A DNA stretch of 64,000 bases from Zasmidium citrigriseum (GCA_002786025.1 NHNW01000010.1:806001-870000), one strand, 5' to 3'. Numbered from the stretch's first letter, positions 23,529 through 36,198 are shown. Notes: generated by a model not told the origin, from the sequence alone. Numbers and translations are program-made.

Positions 23529-24458
23529 CTACAACTTCGCATTAACCCTCTCAAGATCCTCATCCAAGAAAACCCCAACATCCCTCGCCACCCTCTCAGC
23601 ATACTGCCACAGAAACCCATGCCCAGCTTTCGGATACACAATCAACTGCGCATTCTCAATCCCCTTCAACAGCTCCCAGCTATGACTCGTAGGAATCAGA
23701 ACATCATTATCGCCATTCAAGATCAAGACCGGCATCTTCAGCTCTCCAAGCCGATGGAATGAGTTCTTCGGATTTGGTTTGTACCAGTCTGCTGCAGCCT
23801 TCATCTGCTCTTTGGTCTTGGGAAGGGAGAGGAAGGGATTTAGCGGTTGTTCGTTGGGGGCGGCGCGAGTGTAGATCCGAGAGAAGTAGTTCTGGGCGGC
23901 GAGACGGCCGGCGTCGGTTTCGGGGAAGAAGGAGACTGTAATTCCTTCTTCAATTTGGGCCTTGTTGTCTGGCTCGGCGGTTGAGAGCAGACCGAAAGGA
24001 CGTTCAGGTCGGACGTCTCTTGGCCAGACGATTCCTGGAACCTGCTCCATTGGTTGGCTTGGTCCGCTGCCACAGATGATCAACTTCCTGACAAGCTCAG
24101 GCGCCGTCAGAGCGACCATCTGGACGGTATAACCACCCATGCTGAAACCCAGGAGATCGATCTTGGGGATTTGGAGGGCGTTGACAAGGGCGATGACGTT
24201 GTCGGCCCAGCCTTGGTAGGTCGTTGCAACGGAGCCACCGCTGCGCCCGACGCCAGCTTGATCGAAGAGAATTAGGGGCCGATGTTGGGCGAGCCCGTTG
24301 ATGAGGATCGGATCCCAGAAGTCCATATTCGCCCGGAAGTGGATGTGCATGACAAGGGGGATTGCGGTGGTGTCAGCTGGACCCAGTCTGCGGTAGGCAA
24401 ATGTGACACCATTGGAGGCGAGGATGTATTGCGTATTGGCGATTTGTTGGGTCGACAT
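23529..24458 (-). CDS. Alpha/beta hydrolase fold protein
   Basis: Single-exon 309-aa protein. The nucleophile elbow GFSMGG has Ser106. The acid is in LNGDNDVLIP (D250 or D252) and the His is H280 in KAGHGFL, so the triad is complete. The oxyanion/strand region reads PLVMHIHFRANMDFWDP and the DQAGVGRSGG block precedes the nucleophile, as in class-1 hydrolases (esterases, lipases, haloperoxidase-like). No signal peptide, so it is probably cytosolic. The substrate cannot be told. A TATATAAA-like stretch sits about 25 bp upstream of the ATG. It is tandem with gtaA upstream on the same strand, separated by 526 bp with no supported feature. Confidence 0.9.
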   Translation of the reverse strand: MSTQQIANTQYILASNGVTFAYRRLGPADTTAIPLVMHIHFRANMDFWDPILINGLAQHRPLILFDQAGVGRSGGSVATTYQGWADNVIALVNALQIPKIDLLGFSMGGYTVQMVALTAPELVRKLIICGSGPSQPMEQVPGIVWPRDVRPERPFGLLSTAEPDNKAQIEEGITVSFFPETDAGRLAAQNYFSRIYTRAAPNEQPLNPFLSLPKTKEQMKAAADWYKPNPKNSFHRLGELKMPVLILNGDNDVLIPTSHSWELLKGIENAQLIVYPKAGHGFLWQYAERVARDVGVFLDEDLERVNAKL

Positions 24459-24984
24459 GATAGCTGATTGGAAATTGGCGTGTATATAAAGGTACTTCTC
24501 GTTAGCAGAAACGATCAGACCTGAGATTGCAATGTATGGGCAATATGAAAGGGAACGCTTGGGCGATACTTATAATAAACCTGGGCTCCCTGGCCTTCAC
24601 CCACCTCATCGATAGAATCGTTCCAGATCTGTTTTACCAGTGCTTAACAATCATACGCAGACGCACCATCGTTCAAGAAATCGTATGGCCATCTTCCAGA
24701 AACGATAGTGGCAGTTGTCGTTGTTGACCAAGACTACCATATGCCTGGGGGCGGCTGAAGGATTCTGGCCGAGGCAGGATTTGATGAAGAATCCTTCCGA
24801 GGTGGCTCGAGACGAGGTCAGCATACAAAGGTATGGACATATATGACCTTGAATATTTCCCAATCAATCTTCATGATACATTCTTTGCGTTGATCAGCAG
24901 CTCGCATCTGGTCCGCGCATGCTGGATTCAGGCCTGTTGTCGTTCGCATGAGGCTTGTATCGAAATCGTTCAGTTCATAACTCG

Positions 24985-27904
24985 TTACGACGGATTCACG
25001 GTACCGCTCGTGGGAGCACCGACAAGCGCCAGTGGTGCATACATGCCTCCCACAACCGGTCTTGCGATGAATGGGCTAGCAGGATAGCTGGAAGATGTCA
25101 GCATCAAAAGGCACATGGTCCAACGACAACGTTCTAGCACTCACTCTCCACTGATCGTATCGTACCAATCCGTGAACGGGAAGTTGGTCGGCGTCAGATT
25201 CAGCCAGTTTGCCACGGCCGAGATGAATTTGCTCTTGGTGCTGGCAGATGCAATTGAGGCGCACCAGATTTCCCAATCGGCTGCAGTAGATCAGACATTG
25301 AAGCTATCGATTGGAATTTACATGAGGAGACCGACCTTTCGTATACGTGTGCCTGGTATCCAAAGGAACCCCATAGGTATTGAACTTCGTAGCATAGAAT
25401 GTGCTCTGCATGTCGTAGACCGATTGAGGTACCAGTTGGAGGCCAAGCTCGCGATCGCCGAACAGATTGTACAACAGGCTGTACGATGAGTCGTTCCCAT
25501 AGTTGAAGGTCGTATGAGGTGGGTTCGCGTTGTAGTTCGTTCCCAGCTTCATCCACTGGGTAACGTAGTCGTGTGCAATCTTTGTGTAGTTTTGGCCGTC
25601 TGCAACGTTGCCCGTGCGGTTCGCAATCTGAGCCATGGCCTCGATTCCGATGATTCCTTTGATGGCTAGGTTGGTCTGATTTGGCGCGGATCCGGCGAAG
25701 TCGTCTTGGAGCATGTTAGCATAGAGAACGAAGGACAAGACTTCGCTGACGGCACCTACCGGTCGAGATCTGGTTCGCTGGGATCAGTGCCTCATCAACG
25801 AGATAGCCGGTCCATTGCTTCAGAATTTGGTAATGTTGAGTCAGATATGCGTTGTCGTTTGCCCGCTGAGCGTACGCTAGCGTCTACACAGAAGAAATCG
25901 TCAGCAGGTGTTGCGGCGGTATGTGATAGAGCGCCTTACCATGATCAGCATATTGCCGCACTCTTCAAGAGGCTGATCTTCATCATTGCCATCGCTGTGT
26001 CCAGTAGCGTTGGGGAAGCTGGAGCCGATGTCGTGAATGCTGTACTTCTTTGGCCAGTTGCCCGCCTCCTGATTAATGAATAGAGGATCCAACAGCCACT
26101 TCAGGATGGTAGCGTTCGTGTAGATTGCGATTGGATGGAACGGCATGATGACATCCACGGTGTTGACATTGCCATCAGAGCTGATCTCCTTCATGAAAAT
26201 CAACGGCTTCGTAGGCGTGTTGGTATATTCGATTGCACCGAAGGCCTGTCTGGCGGCGAGAGCAGTCAACTTGCTCAAGTCGGAGCCACCAGCCGAGTTC
26301 GAATCGGTGGCAACCTGGGAGTCGAAACTGTTGGCCATCGAGAGACCAGTCTGATAGTCGTTATAGAAGTACTGGACAGCGCTAGTGTCGCTTGAGAAGT
26401 AGTTGGTCCACATGCAAGGCAACTTCTGGACGGCGTTCTTGGTTCCTTGAAATTGGATGCAGTTTTTCTGGTGCAGGCTGAGCTGGAAGAGCGTGCTCTG
26501 TGTGCTGGATCCAACTGATCCGAGATTCACGGCAAATCCAAAAACTGGGTATGCATTCTAGTTCGACGTCAGCGGGTGAAGTCAAACGTGTCGTGCGACA
26601 GCTTTGAGCGGCGATAAGGTCGTCTCCAAGCCAGTCGCTCAGAAAAAGCATAATGTCTTCACAACTTACGTTGATCGCTCTGTAATTAGTATCTTGGGTG
26701 TTTGTCAGAGTGCCGCTCTTCATAAAGTTTCCTCGCACAGTCGTATCCGTGCCGGATTGAAAAGTAAGCTTCGAAGTATTGGCAGTGGCATAGTACCTAG
26801 GTATTGTGTCAGCCCAAGTCCTGGTCGAGAGTCTTGACGATCGTACCAATTGCCCCAATTTGCTTGTTGGTTCTCTTCACTGAATTCGAGCTGTTGCTGC
26901 CTGTACACCTTATGGTAAGCAATTCCAGGTGCGGCTGCAACGGCTTCAACTTGGATCGGAGAATAGGTTGGCTTTGCATGATTGTCTGAAGGCGTTGGTT
27001 TGAAACCTTGTCCCGGTGCGCGGATTGGCTCATTGGTGTGTATCACAGCTTCAGGAGCGTTGAATGCCGTTTGAGTACCGTAGACGGTAGGAGCCTGTGA
27101 GGTCGACGTTGCGCTCGATGCAGGCCCGTAGGACTTTGGCCCGGATCTGGAACTGGCGGCAATGTTGCCTACTCTACGTCAGCATGTTTCGACACGACAG
27201 AGTTGTCAAGACGCACCATAGCTCCACTGTGCGGTGGCTGCATGGTTCCCAGAGACCCATTCGGCGCTGATGTCTGTATAGATCTGAACGTTGTGCTGCT
27301 TGCCATCCGTGCTCTGTACAGCAACATTCATGTACGTGTACGGCAGCGATGACCTCAACAGATCACTGGGAGTCACACCGCTGAGGAACGTGACCTTCAG
27401 TTGGACAGGACCAGCAGCCAGCGTAAAGATTGATTGTGTAGAGGTGTACTGATAGGCTGTCTGATTGACATAGCTTGGATTGTTGCCGGGCTTACCCATC
27501 CAAACATACGTAGCGTTGTCGACTGGAGGATCGTAAGCTGCGTTCGATACTTGGAACCTCGTGATTGTTTCTGACCTCGAACCATTCCACACCATCCTGT
27601 TATCTGGCCTCTGTTTTTGTTAGCAAGATCCTCCGCGCCTGCATACTAAACAGCCATACTGCCAAAAGGTAGGCCATTCGCCTGGCAAGTATCCTGTAGA
27701 ATGAGAGTTCAGCAAATGTCTTGAATATCAATCAGAAAGACTTGACTGACCACCGTTCCCGCCATCACTGCCCGCCTGCAGCCAAGTGCTCATATATGGA
27801 GACTTGACTGCAAGAGGAAGAGCAGGTGGACGCAATGGCGAGAAGCTCGACTGTGCCGAAGCTAGAGTGGCTACCGCAGCCACAAGAAATGTAGAGAACT
27901 TCAT
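24985..27904 (-). CDS. Secreted glutaminase GtaA
   Basis: Eleven exons: 27904-27751, 27693-27660, 27610-27576, 27522-27217, 27168-26847, 26796-26670, 26557-25940, 25883-25760, 25704-25336, 25280-25145 and 25087-24985. Phases are consistent throughout and the product is 775 aa. An N-terminal signal peptide (KFSTFLVAAVATLASAQ) precedes the fungal glutaminase domains (DUF4964, DUF5127, DUF4965 and DUF1793 order). Diagnostic blocks are GYLPGEWPTFWQGQITGW, NATYVWMGKPG, EISSDGNVNTVDVIMPFHP, KYSIHDIGSSFPNATGH, PLEECGNMLIMTLAYAQRAN, ISTDDFAGSAPNQTNLAIKG and the terminal FIARPVVGGMYAPLAL. It hydrolyses glutamine to glutamate outside the cell for nitrogen supply. A Ser/Thr/Pro-rich stretch of about 80 residues near 170-250 looks like an extra linker. 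A TATAAG motif lies about 70 bp upstream of the ATG. Confidence 0.93.
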
Positions 27905-30072
27905 TGTAGTGACGTTAGAATAGAGTAGAAGGTATCCCTCGCCTTGCCGGCAAGGCAAAGCATGGGACTCTTATACTGGCGATCGCCGTTCGGGAACTTT
28001 ACCTTCTAACCCCTCCATCCCAGAGAGTGTCGATCCATCTCGACGGGTTCATCAAGTGAACGGTCCGGCTCGATGGTCCAGTGAACCAATGACTGGCAGT
28101 CCGGAAGAGCACGAGCCGCCAGCAACTACAGTTCACTCCAGGCAGCGTCATGGGCGGAAAGAGGTGGGAGGGGAGGGAGCGCAAGCCACCGTGTAGGATG
28201 CAAGTATAGGAACAGACGCATGTATATGCAAGGTACGCGTGTACTTCTGCGACGATCAATAAAATGTAATAGTGGAGGACTCACCCCTCCTTCCAATTTA
28301 ATGATTGATGCGCAGACGCAAGTGAGACGTAATCACGCGTTGAGAAGGTTTCAAGGGCCGTTCTGATGGCATCCCGCCACAGAGAGTTGATGAAGTGGAA
28401 GCATTGTTCGTTTTCAAGGATCCGACAAGTCGTGGCCAGGGACATATTTGCGAGCCTCATTCCCAAAGTCCTGGAGATGGCGAATCGTGGGACAAGTGAT
28501 GGCGCCTGCAGCCTCGGCCCTCCTGGTGGTCGGTGGAGGAGAGCGTTTGGGCACGAAGCCCAAGCATCATGACATGTGCTGGGCACTGCAGCTTGCCGAT
28601 GCTTGTCGTGTCCGTGCGGCCAGCGTACGTCCATAGTCGCGTCGTTCTCTAGCGTCGGTTCACAAGACGTTCGGTAGGTATCTTCGCTCTTCATCTCATC
28701 AGCAGATGTTTCCGCGAAGTGGATTGATTTTGGGAGGTGGCTTTAAGCTTCGCGGGAGATTTGCGGCTCCGGCCATCGTTCTCATCGACAAGGATCACCA
28801 GGTGGTCAGCGCATCGAAAAGCTCCGGACGCAGACCTCGAACGACATCGTTCTCTCCTTCTCCCACATCACCGCCACTACTACGAACAATTGCATGTTGC
28901 TGCTGCCGTGCTGTCGATACAACGGCTGCCATGCGTGTCGACCCGTTCTGCGCCTCAATTGACAGCTCCTGCAAGTTCCCGTCGGCGGTGGTGTGAGAAC
29001 GCCCATCATCGCCAATCTCGCGAGCAAAAGCAATGCGTGGCGGCCAACATCACAGCTGACTCCTGTGGCCTCAGCGAATCTGCATCCCCTTCATCGAAGA
29101 GACGAAAGCGCATCAAACTCTGCGAACGGGAAGATCTCCGTGCGATGGCCAGCTTAGTCTGCATGATCGCGGCCTGAAATCATGAAAGGAGCATTTCCAG
29201 ATACTTCTGGAATGGATATCTCATGCGAGTCTCGCGGGAATCGGATCCAGAACGTACACACCGCTCAAGAACGAAAGCTCAGTCTCGATGGCCCTCACAA
29301 AACGGACGATGAGCATTAGTTTGGCTTGGAATCAAACATGAGCATTTCTGATCTGGGATGTGTACTTGTACGAGGAAACATCACATCGGGTCCTTAAGCC
29401 ATCCGTATTGGCACGTCGATCTTGATCGATCTCTTCCTCCTCGGTTTCGGGCATCCTTCGAAAGTCTAGCCATCGTGAACTCGACTGGCCCATGTGGATA
29501 CCAACAACATCTTGGAAGCCATTTCGACGTTCGAAATTTGGTGAGTAGCGCGGACGAATGAATGCTCCACAATTAGCCGGATCACGGTGTTTGTCCAGCA
29601 GTCTCGCACGAAGGGCGAGCAGCTTCACGCTTTGCATGGCCCGGATAAGAATCCGCTTTGGTTCTTGGATATTGACCAGTGCAAAGCAGTCTTCTCCCAA
29701 GGAACAGGTGCCCCCAAAATCACCTGCATGAAAGTTGTGTATCATTGCTACTGTTGTGTCTGCAGTCTCGAAAATGGTTGGCTGCAAAGGCGTGTCGGAA
29801 AACGACATCCCCTGGTCACGCTCAACTTCTCCGCACAGCAATATGAAGACAAGCACTTAGCGGTATGTCCCCCAGATGGGGTGCATATTGCGGAGGTGGG
29901 TATCTTGTGGGGGTCATTTGCATGGCTAACAGTCTGTTGGCAGAGATAAGTGAGCGTACACTTCGTCTTTGATTCCAAGACCCTTCTCGCTCAAGTTTAA
30001 GGCTTTCAGAATTGTTTCGCTTAATCGAGTTACCGCTCCAGGCTACCAACAGTCGTCCGATCGCCGCTCAAA
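27905..30072. other. Intergenic, no supported gene
   Basis: 2.2 kb holding the gtaA promoter and the promoter of the sugar-type transporter. Unassigned ORFs: minus 28694-28281 (137 codons), plus 28737-29177 (146 codons, with a KRRKRIK basic patch near its end) and minus 29856-29332 (174 codons). They overlap other frames, lack recognisable domains and show no convincing splice partners, so I do not call them. Confidence 0.45.
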
Positions 30073-31692
30073 ATGGTTCAAAAGCGAGGAGCTCTGGGGA
30101 ACTCTTTCCGTTCGATCATGATTGCCACGGCCATCAGCCTGGCTGGATTGCTCTATGGACTGGACACTGGCAAGTCCATGGACCCAATTCTGTGAAGTTC
30201 TCCACTAATCTTCTTGTCAAGGGATCATCGCCACTACCATCGCCCATGACAGCTTCAAGAAATACATGTACGGCTCGCTGGACACAAATACGGCGATCCA
30301 AGGGGCGATCGTCTCTGGATACTACGCAGGCAGCGCCGTCGGTTCTGCAGCGGCTTCATACTGCATGGACCGCATCAGTCGACGATGGAGTCTGCTTCTG
30401 GGCTCTGTCGTCAGCGTGATCGGTGCTATCCTCCAGGCGACAGCGCAGAATCCAGCCATGATGATTGTTGGCCGTGCCTTCTCCGGGTTCAGTACGGGTT
30501 GTGTATATCCAGTTGCCCCAGTCTACCTCTCTGAAATTTCGCCTCCTGAGAATCGTGCCTTCCTTGTCGGCTTAAAGGGTCTCTGGAACACGTTCGGCTT
30601 CTTTCTTGCTGGCTGGATAGGATACGCCGGTGCCTTTGCTGTTGGGGACATCCAGTGGCGAGTTCCACTTGCCACCCAGGCTCCGCCAGCAGCACTTCTC
30701 GCAATCTTAACTTTCTTCCTGCCATACTCACCAAGATGGCTTACGATGAAGGAACGATACGAAGAGGCTGAGGCCACCATGCGCTACCTTCATGCCCATC
30801 GATCGCAAGAATTCATTGCCACCGAGTTGACTGAGATGCAAGCGCAAATCAGGCTGGAGAAGCAACACAAGACCAAGTCAAACTTTCTTCGCCTCTTCAA
30901 GCCACAGTACATCCGCAGGACGCTGCTTGGCACTCTCATTGTCAACATGTGCAAGCTCAGCGGTTCAAATATCATCCAAAACTACCAGGACTTGATGTAT
31001 TCTAACCTGGGCTACGAAGGCAAAGAGGCCTTACTCATCACAGCAATCTATGGGTTCATGGCACTAGTCGGACAGCTGTTCTCTATCTTTACTGTTGCAG
31101 ACCATTGGCCACGCCGGAGGACCGTCATCACTGGATGGCTCACCCTAGCTGGTTGTCTGACCATTCTCGCTGTTCTATCTGCCCTCTATGGCGAGACTGG
31201 GAATCCGAATGCTGCTGGACAGCGTGCAGGAATTGCCTTTATCTTTTTGTTCGCCCTGTCATACAGCGTCTTCTTCAACTCCGCTGTTTGGGTCATTGTC
31301 GCCGAGATCTTCCCTCTTGAACTCAGAGCTGTCGGCGTTGGGTGGTCCACCTTCAGCCAATACCTCACTGCTATCTGGCTGAGCTACGCTGCGAGCTATG
31401 CATTTGACAACATCACTTGGAAGTTCTACGTAAGTCTCAACAGTGCTCCATACGACTGCGAGGAACTATGCTGACTGTGTTGCACAAGTTTGTCTTTATT
31501 GGCACCAATCTCTTCTCGGCCATTGTCTATTACTTTTGGTTTCCGGAGACTAATCAACTTACTCTGGAGCAGATTGCTTCGGCTTTTGGAGATGCCGTTG
31601 CTGATCCTGTCGCTCGGGACTTGGGCAAGACGCTTAAGGACGATGAGAGTGCTGAGCACGTAGAAACAACGCAGATGCAAGAGAAGGCTTGA
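30073..31692 (+). CDS. MFS sugar-porter family transporter
   Basis: Three exons: 30073-30169, 30222-31429 and 31489-31692, giving 502 aa. Intron 1 uses a GC donor (GCAAGT) with a CTAAT branch; only this junction gives GLDTGIIATT, the usual TM1 end of sugar porters. Family signatures are DRISRRWSLL (loop 2-3), GRAFSGFSTGCVYPVAPVYLSEISPP, LPYSPRWL (PESPRWL variant) before the central loop, SGSNIIQNYQDLMY in TM7, VAEIFPLELRAVGVGW, and PETNQLTLEQI after TM12. About 12 membrane helices; plasma-membrane uptake of a sugar or similar polyol by proton symport is inferred. Substrate unknown. Confidence 0.92.
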
Positions 31693-32125
31693 CAAAGATC
31701 TCACAACGCTACGCAAATGTCAAGGAAGCTGCTTCGTGGTATGGCTGTCGCAGGACATCTTGGCCTGCTTAGACGAAGTAAGGGGTAAAGCGTAATACCT
31801 GAGGCAATTGGGAAAGATGCACATCAACAACTTGCATGCTGGCACTGCTGCATGCATTCGTTTGCAGCATTGAACTTTAAAGCAACAACCATTCCGAACA
31901 TTTGCGACTGCTGCTGGTGTCTGCCGTAAAGCTGCAGGTGAGTAAAAGGCGAGGTTGGAGATCGGGCAAACAACCCCTGTGCTGCGAACGGAAAGTTGCA
32001 TGCCACATTCCATTGTGAGATTGCAGCCCTTCCTTTGTTTACAAACTCCAACAGCTCTCCCACTGTCACTCAATTGTACTCTCTTGCCTCATTCTGCTCG
32101 TACATTCGGATCAACTACACGCTCA
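31693..32125. other. Intergenic
   Basis: 433 bp between tandem plus-strand genes. It is open in the frame of the next gene from 31955, but the first ATG of that frame would add residues that do not resemble the Lys-rich N-terminus, so 32126 is preferred. The last 100 bp are C/T-rich, as in many fungal promoters. Confidence 0.5.
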
Positions 32126-34146
32126 ATGGCTCCGAGGAAGACTGCGAAGAAAGACGAAAAGGCTTCATCTCGCAAAACGACTACGACTGCGAACAAGGCT
32201 GCTGAGAAGCCCTCCAAGGTCACGAAGAGAGCTCCCGCGAAGAAGAACTCTGCGCCCAAGCCGGAATCACCAGCTTCTCCAATGGCTCCTGCGAAGAAGA
32301 AGACGGCTGCGACTCGCGCCAAACCTGGCCCGAAGCCTGGAGCCAAAGCTGCGAAGGTGACGAAGACAACCAAGAAGACAACTGCTGCAGCAAAGAAGCC
32401 AGCAGCAGCCAAGAAGCCCGAGGGCAGTGTCTTCGTCGACAGCGATGAGCCCATCTGGAGGAAACTTGACGATCCGAGAGAAACAATCGAAGACATCGTC
32501 AAGGAGATCGGTGACCGAAGAAGACTCACCCAACTGGACAGACATATGCTCGGCAAGCTTGAAGAACTTGAGCGCGGCGTTGGTGACGGCATCGCCGTAC
32601 ACGACAACCTGAGAGGGTTCGAACAGCAGTTCTGCGAATATGGCATACCTATCAATTGCCATGCCAAGATCTATTGGAGATATCGGGTTGTGACTGGTCA
32701 TGAACCGTATGAGGGACTTGAAGATGCAAGAGAGGTGCAATCATCGTCGAAGCAGGCATCTCCAAGAAAGACCACCGGCAGTTCTGTCGCTCGAGGCAAG
32801 TCTGCCAGTCCAACGAAGACTACAAGCCCCCGCGCCAGATCGATGAGCCCGATCAAAGCCACTGCTACCAGCAGCAGAGGTATCAGCAAGAGTCCGACCA
32901 AGTCCACGGCCCGCGCGAGATCGAAGAGTCCTGTCAAGGCAAGCATGAATCGTCCAGTGCGCTCACCAACTAAACCCACGCCCCAGGCCGCAAACTGGAA
33001 CCCCGCAGCCCGCTTCAACGCCGACGACCACTACGGCGAAATCATGCGAAAGAAGGAAGTTTTCGAGTATACGATTGCAAGATTCGGTCTGTACTCCCAC
33101 GAAGCCACCGACGCCAGTCTGGGAATTAATGAGCATAACGCATTGAGTCCCTCGGATTCTGAATACTGTACAAACCGAGGAATTGCGCGTGCGCAAGACG
33201 AGAAGAACATGCAGGAGTTGGCCTATGGAAGAGAGCAATACCGTCCTTCGCGTCTGCCGGAAGTCGACCAGGTGGATTTCAACGGCCTTGTGATGAACCA
33301 CAGATCTCCGGTTCGAGGAAGCCAGAGGATGACTCGTCCGACTGTGTCTCCATCGCCAAAGAAAGTCAGCCCAGCGAAGACCAGTCCAGCCAAGACGAGC
33401 CCAACAAAGGCCAGCAACAGGGGCTCGGCTTCTTCAGCAGCCGGTCGCTCTCCATCCAAGGCTGCGATTCGATCGCCGTCCAAGACTTCGGCTCAATCAC
33501 CAACCAAGGGCACCATTCGCTCTCCATCCAAGGCCCCTATCCGCGCCTCGTCAAAGTCTCCAGCTCAATCCCCAACCAAACCAGACATGACGCCGCTCCC
33601 TCCAAACCAACCCTCCAGCGAAGGCCACGGCACCCAACGCTCGCCAGCTAACCCAGAATTCATTCTGCAAAACACAAAGAAGAACACTTTCTTCGAGACC
33701 ATGCCTCAAAAGGAGGTCTGGCATCGCCGCATGCCGCGGTTCTTCACCTTTGGCGAGACGCCGTACATGGAGAGAATCATTAGCGTTCAGATCGACGAAG
33801 ATCTTGGAAGAAGTGAGTAGACCTGTCATTGCGTGAAGTGATCATGTGTACTGACTGAATTCTTGCAGGCCATGAGGAGAATCTCGCAGAGGAAGCGAAA
33901 CAGGCAAAGAAGTCGTCAGGTTGGAGATTGCCCAAACTCTCTGATTTCAAATTGGGAGGAGGTAGCTCGGAGGAGGAACCTGCACCTATGCCTGAACGAC
34001 AAGCCCCCAAAGACCCCGCGGAGGGCAACGAGGGCAACATGTTGTGGTCGATGTGGAATCTGCCAGAATTGACTCAGGCGGAGAAGGACCAGGCTACGCA
34101 GTCACAGAGATCCATCTCTCGTGGCAAATCGCCGGTCCGGCAGTAG
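32126..34146 (+). CDS. Lys/Ala- and SPxK-rich nuclear-type protein
   Basis: Two exons: 32126-33812 and 33869-34146 (GTGAGT donor, TTGCAG acceptor), giving 654 aa. The first about 105 residues are Lys/Ala/Pro-rich like a histone H1 tail. Residues about 110-210 form the only compact part (RETIEDIVKEIGDRRRLTQ ... IPINCHAKIYWRYRVV). The middle and end carry many SPTK/SPSK/SPVK repeats, typical of minor-groove-binding tails and CDK sites. The C-terminus (after FFETMPQKEVWHRRMPRFFTF) has a conserved-looking aromatic segment. No named domain is recognised. A chromatin-associated structural role is inferred from composition only. Confidence 0.75.
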
Positions 34147-34297
34147 GCCAAATACTTCGTATCTTGAGCTGCTATTTCAGAGCATCTGGCAAGGCGTTTG
34201 GGGGAAATGTACTGGAGATCATCATCAGCTTTTCATAATATCTGTTCATGTAATTCACCATAGATCCGCAATCAACTCTCTAATATTTATAACTGCT

Positions 34298-36198
34298 TTA
34301 CTTCATAATCTCCCTCGCCAGCTTACTCTTCGCCCTAATCTGCGGTCCATACAATAGCAAAACCCACGGCACAGCCGTAAGCAAAAAGCCCACGCCACCG
34401 AGAAAGCCACCGGCGCCCTGGAATGTCATCTTGCGGAACATTTGCCGAGTGAACCTGGAATGCAACGTCAGTAATAGTGCTAGGGTTAGGGTTGTTGGGG
34501 TAACGAAGTACGTACAAGGGGAACGCTCCGGCGAGCATGTTCCGACAGAAGCTTTGTGCGGCGAGAGCGCTGCTGGCGTAGCGGTGGTAGGAATCTGCTA
34601 GGTAGTTGAAGACGGTCAGGTAGATGCTGAAGATGCCCATTGTTGCGCAGGCGACTCCTAGGGCGGGTGTGATCCAGTGGCTCGATGAATATGCTCCTGA
34701 GACGCCGAACCAGACGCATCCGATGGGGAGTAAGACGGATTCCACGCAGGCGAAGTAGAGTCTTCCTTCTGGGCTTTGGAGGATCTTCTTCTGGGACTCG
34801 GGGAGGTATTTCATCCCGATTCTGTCCTGGTAGATTGTGATAAAGGCAAAGATGATACAAGCGATGCATATCGCCGAGAACATGGCTCCACCTTGCTGAA
34901 GATTGAAGCCGAAGGTCGTTTCGTAGATGAGGGGTATCGCGCTGAAGGTCATGTAGAGAATGGCCCAGGAGAAGCTGATCCAGAGGCTGAAGAAGAAGAC
35001 CACTGGCTCCGTGAAGAGCATGTGGAAGGGTCGGACCAGGCTGATTCTGATCATGACGGCGAGGCTGCTGCGCTCTTCGTCGGCTTGACACTTCCATCTG
35101 ATGCGTTGGACGGTTCCTTCCTGGGTCGATGTCGATGGCATGATGAGGCCGTAATAGCCTGCTGCTTCTAGCTGGTCGTACCATTTGTTCAGGGCTTTGG
35201 CTTTTCGTGAGAGGAGCACTGAGCCTCTGGTCTCGTGGAAGAAGAAAACGACGAAGACAATTAGTATGCCGTCAACGATGATTTGGAGGTAGAAGATCCT
35301 AAAAGCGTTAGCAGAGTGCAACGTTAATGAGGAGAGCTCTCTCGCTTACCATCTCCAAGTGGTGTTTTGGGCAATGAAGCCCGAAACGAGAGGCCCCAAA
35401 CCAGTCCCCGCCAACGCTGAGGCCGAGAAAAGTGCCATCGCGGTGTTGCGATCTTTTGCGTGGTAGATGTCACTGAGCACACCTCCCACCATAGTGCTGA
35501 ACGTGCTGCTCATGCAGCCAGTTAGAAACCGGCATACGCACATGCCTGCAAACGTTGGTGTTACAGCACTGACGACTTGGAAGACAACCCAAAGGATTCC
35601 CGTCACCACAAATACAGGTCGACGGCCGTTCAGCTCACTAAATGGAGCGAGTATCATAGGCGCAATCCCGAAGCCACAAGTAAATAGCGTTACACCGATG
35701 AGAGCAACGACTTGCGATATGTTCCAGAGTTCTGTCATTTGAGCGAGGCCGGATGTGTAAGCTCCCGCGTTATCTGTAGCAGTCTAAACGTTAGATGACG
35801 TTCTGAAGAAGACGATGTGAATGTTACGCACATGCCGTAAACATGGTGGCAATGCAGGATAGCCAGACCATGACGCTCTTGCGCCTTTCACTCCAGAGAA
35901 ACGGTGAAGTGTACTTCTTGAGATTCGGACATGTCGGAGGCGGGTTCCGGGTCTGCTTTTCTCGATCGTATTCTGTGAATTGCTGAGAAAGGTATGCTGG
36001 CGTAGGAAGATCGGTCTCGAAGGTCAAGTATCGCCAGACGATTTCATCGCTACCGGGTCCGCCATTCCCCAGACTGCTGGAGGAGTCCTTTGGGTTGTAT
36101 TTCTCGTCGCCACTCTTGGCCGCATCTTGAGGAGGGGCTTCGTAATTCTTCAGCTCTTCGGAAAAGTGTCGAGCGAGCTCGACTTCTGGAACGGCCAT
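34298..36198 (-). CDS. MFS transporter, DHA1 (drug/polyamine type)
   Basis: Four exons: 36198-35832, 35773-35350, 35298-34516 and 34454-34298, giving 576 aa. A cytosolic N-terminus of about 100 residues precedes TM1, as in fungal Tpo/Flr-type DHA1 proteins. Signatures are TAYNAGAYTSGL in TM1-2, PFSELNGRRPVFVVTG (motif A), CRFLTGCMSSTFSTMVGGVLSDIY, ALAGTGLGPLVSGFIAQNTTWRW (motif C region) and FFFHETRGSVLLSRKAKALN. The last exon gives FTRQMFRKMTFQGAG and GPQIRAKSKLARE. It is a plasma-membrane proton antiporter for small molecules or polyamines by family; the substrate is unknown. Intron 3 contains a CCCTAACCCTA telomere-like stretch. Confidence 0.92.

Noticed and set aside
28281..29856. Three ORFs of 137-174 codons between gtaA and the sugar transporter
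   Set aside because: Overlap each other's strands or other ORFs, no domains, no splice context; left as unassigned intergenic.
32089..32667. Hydrophobic 192-codon ORF antisense to the Lys-rich gene
   Set aside because: Lys/Ala codons read backwards give Leu/Phe/Ala; an artefact of AAG/GCT composition, not a membrane protein.
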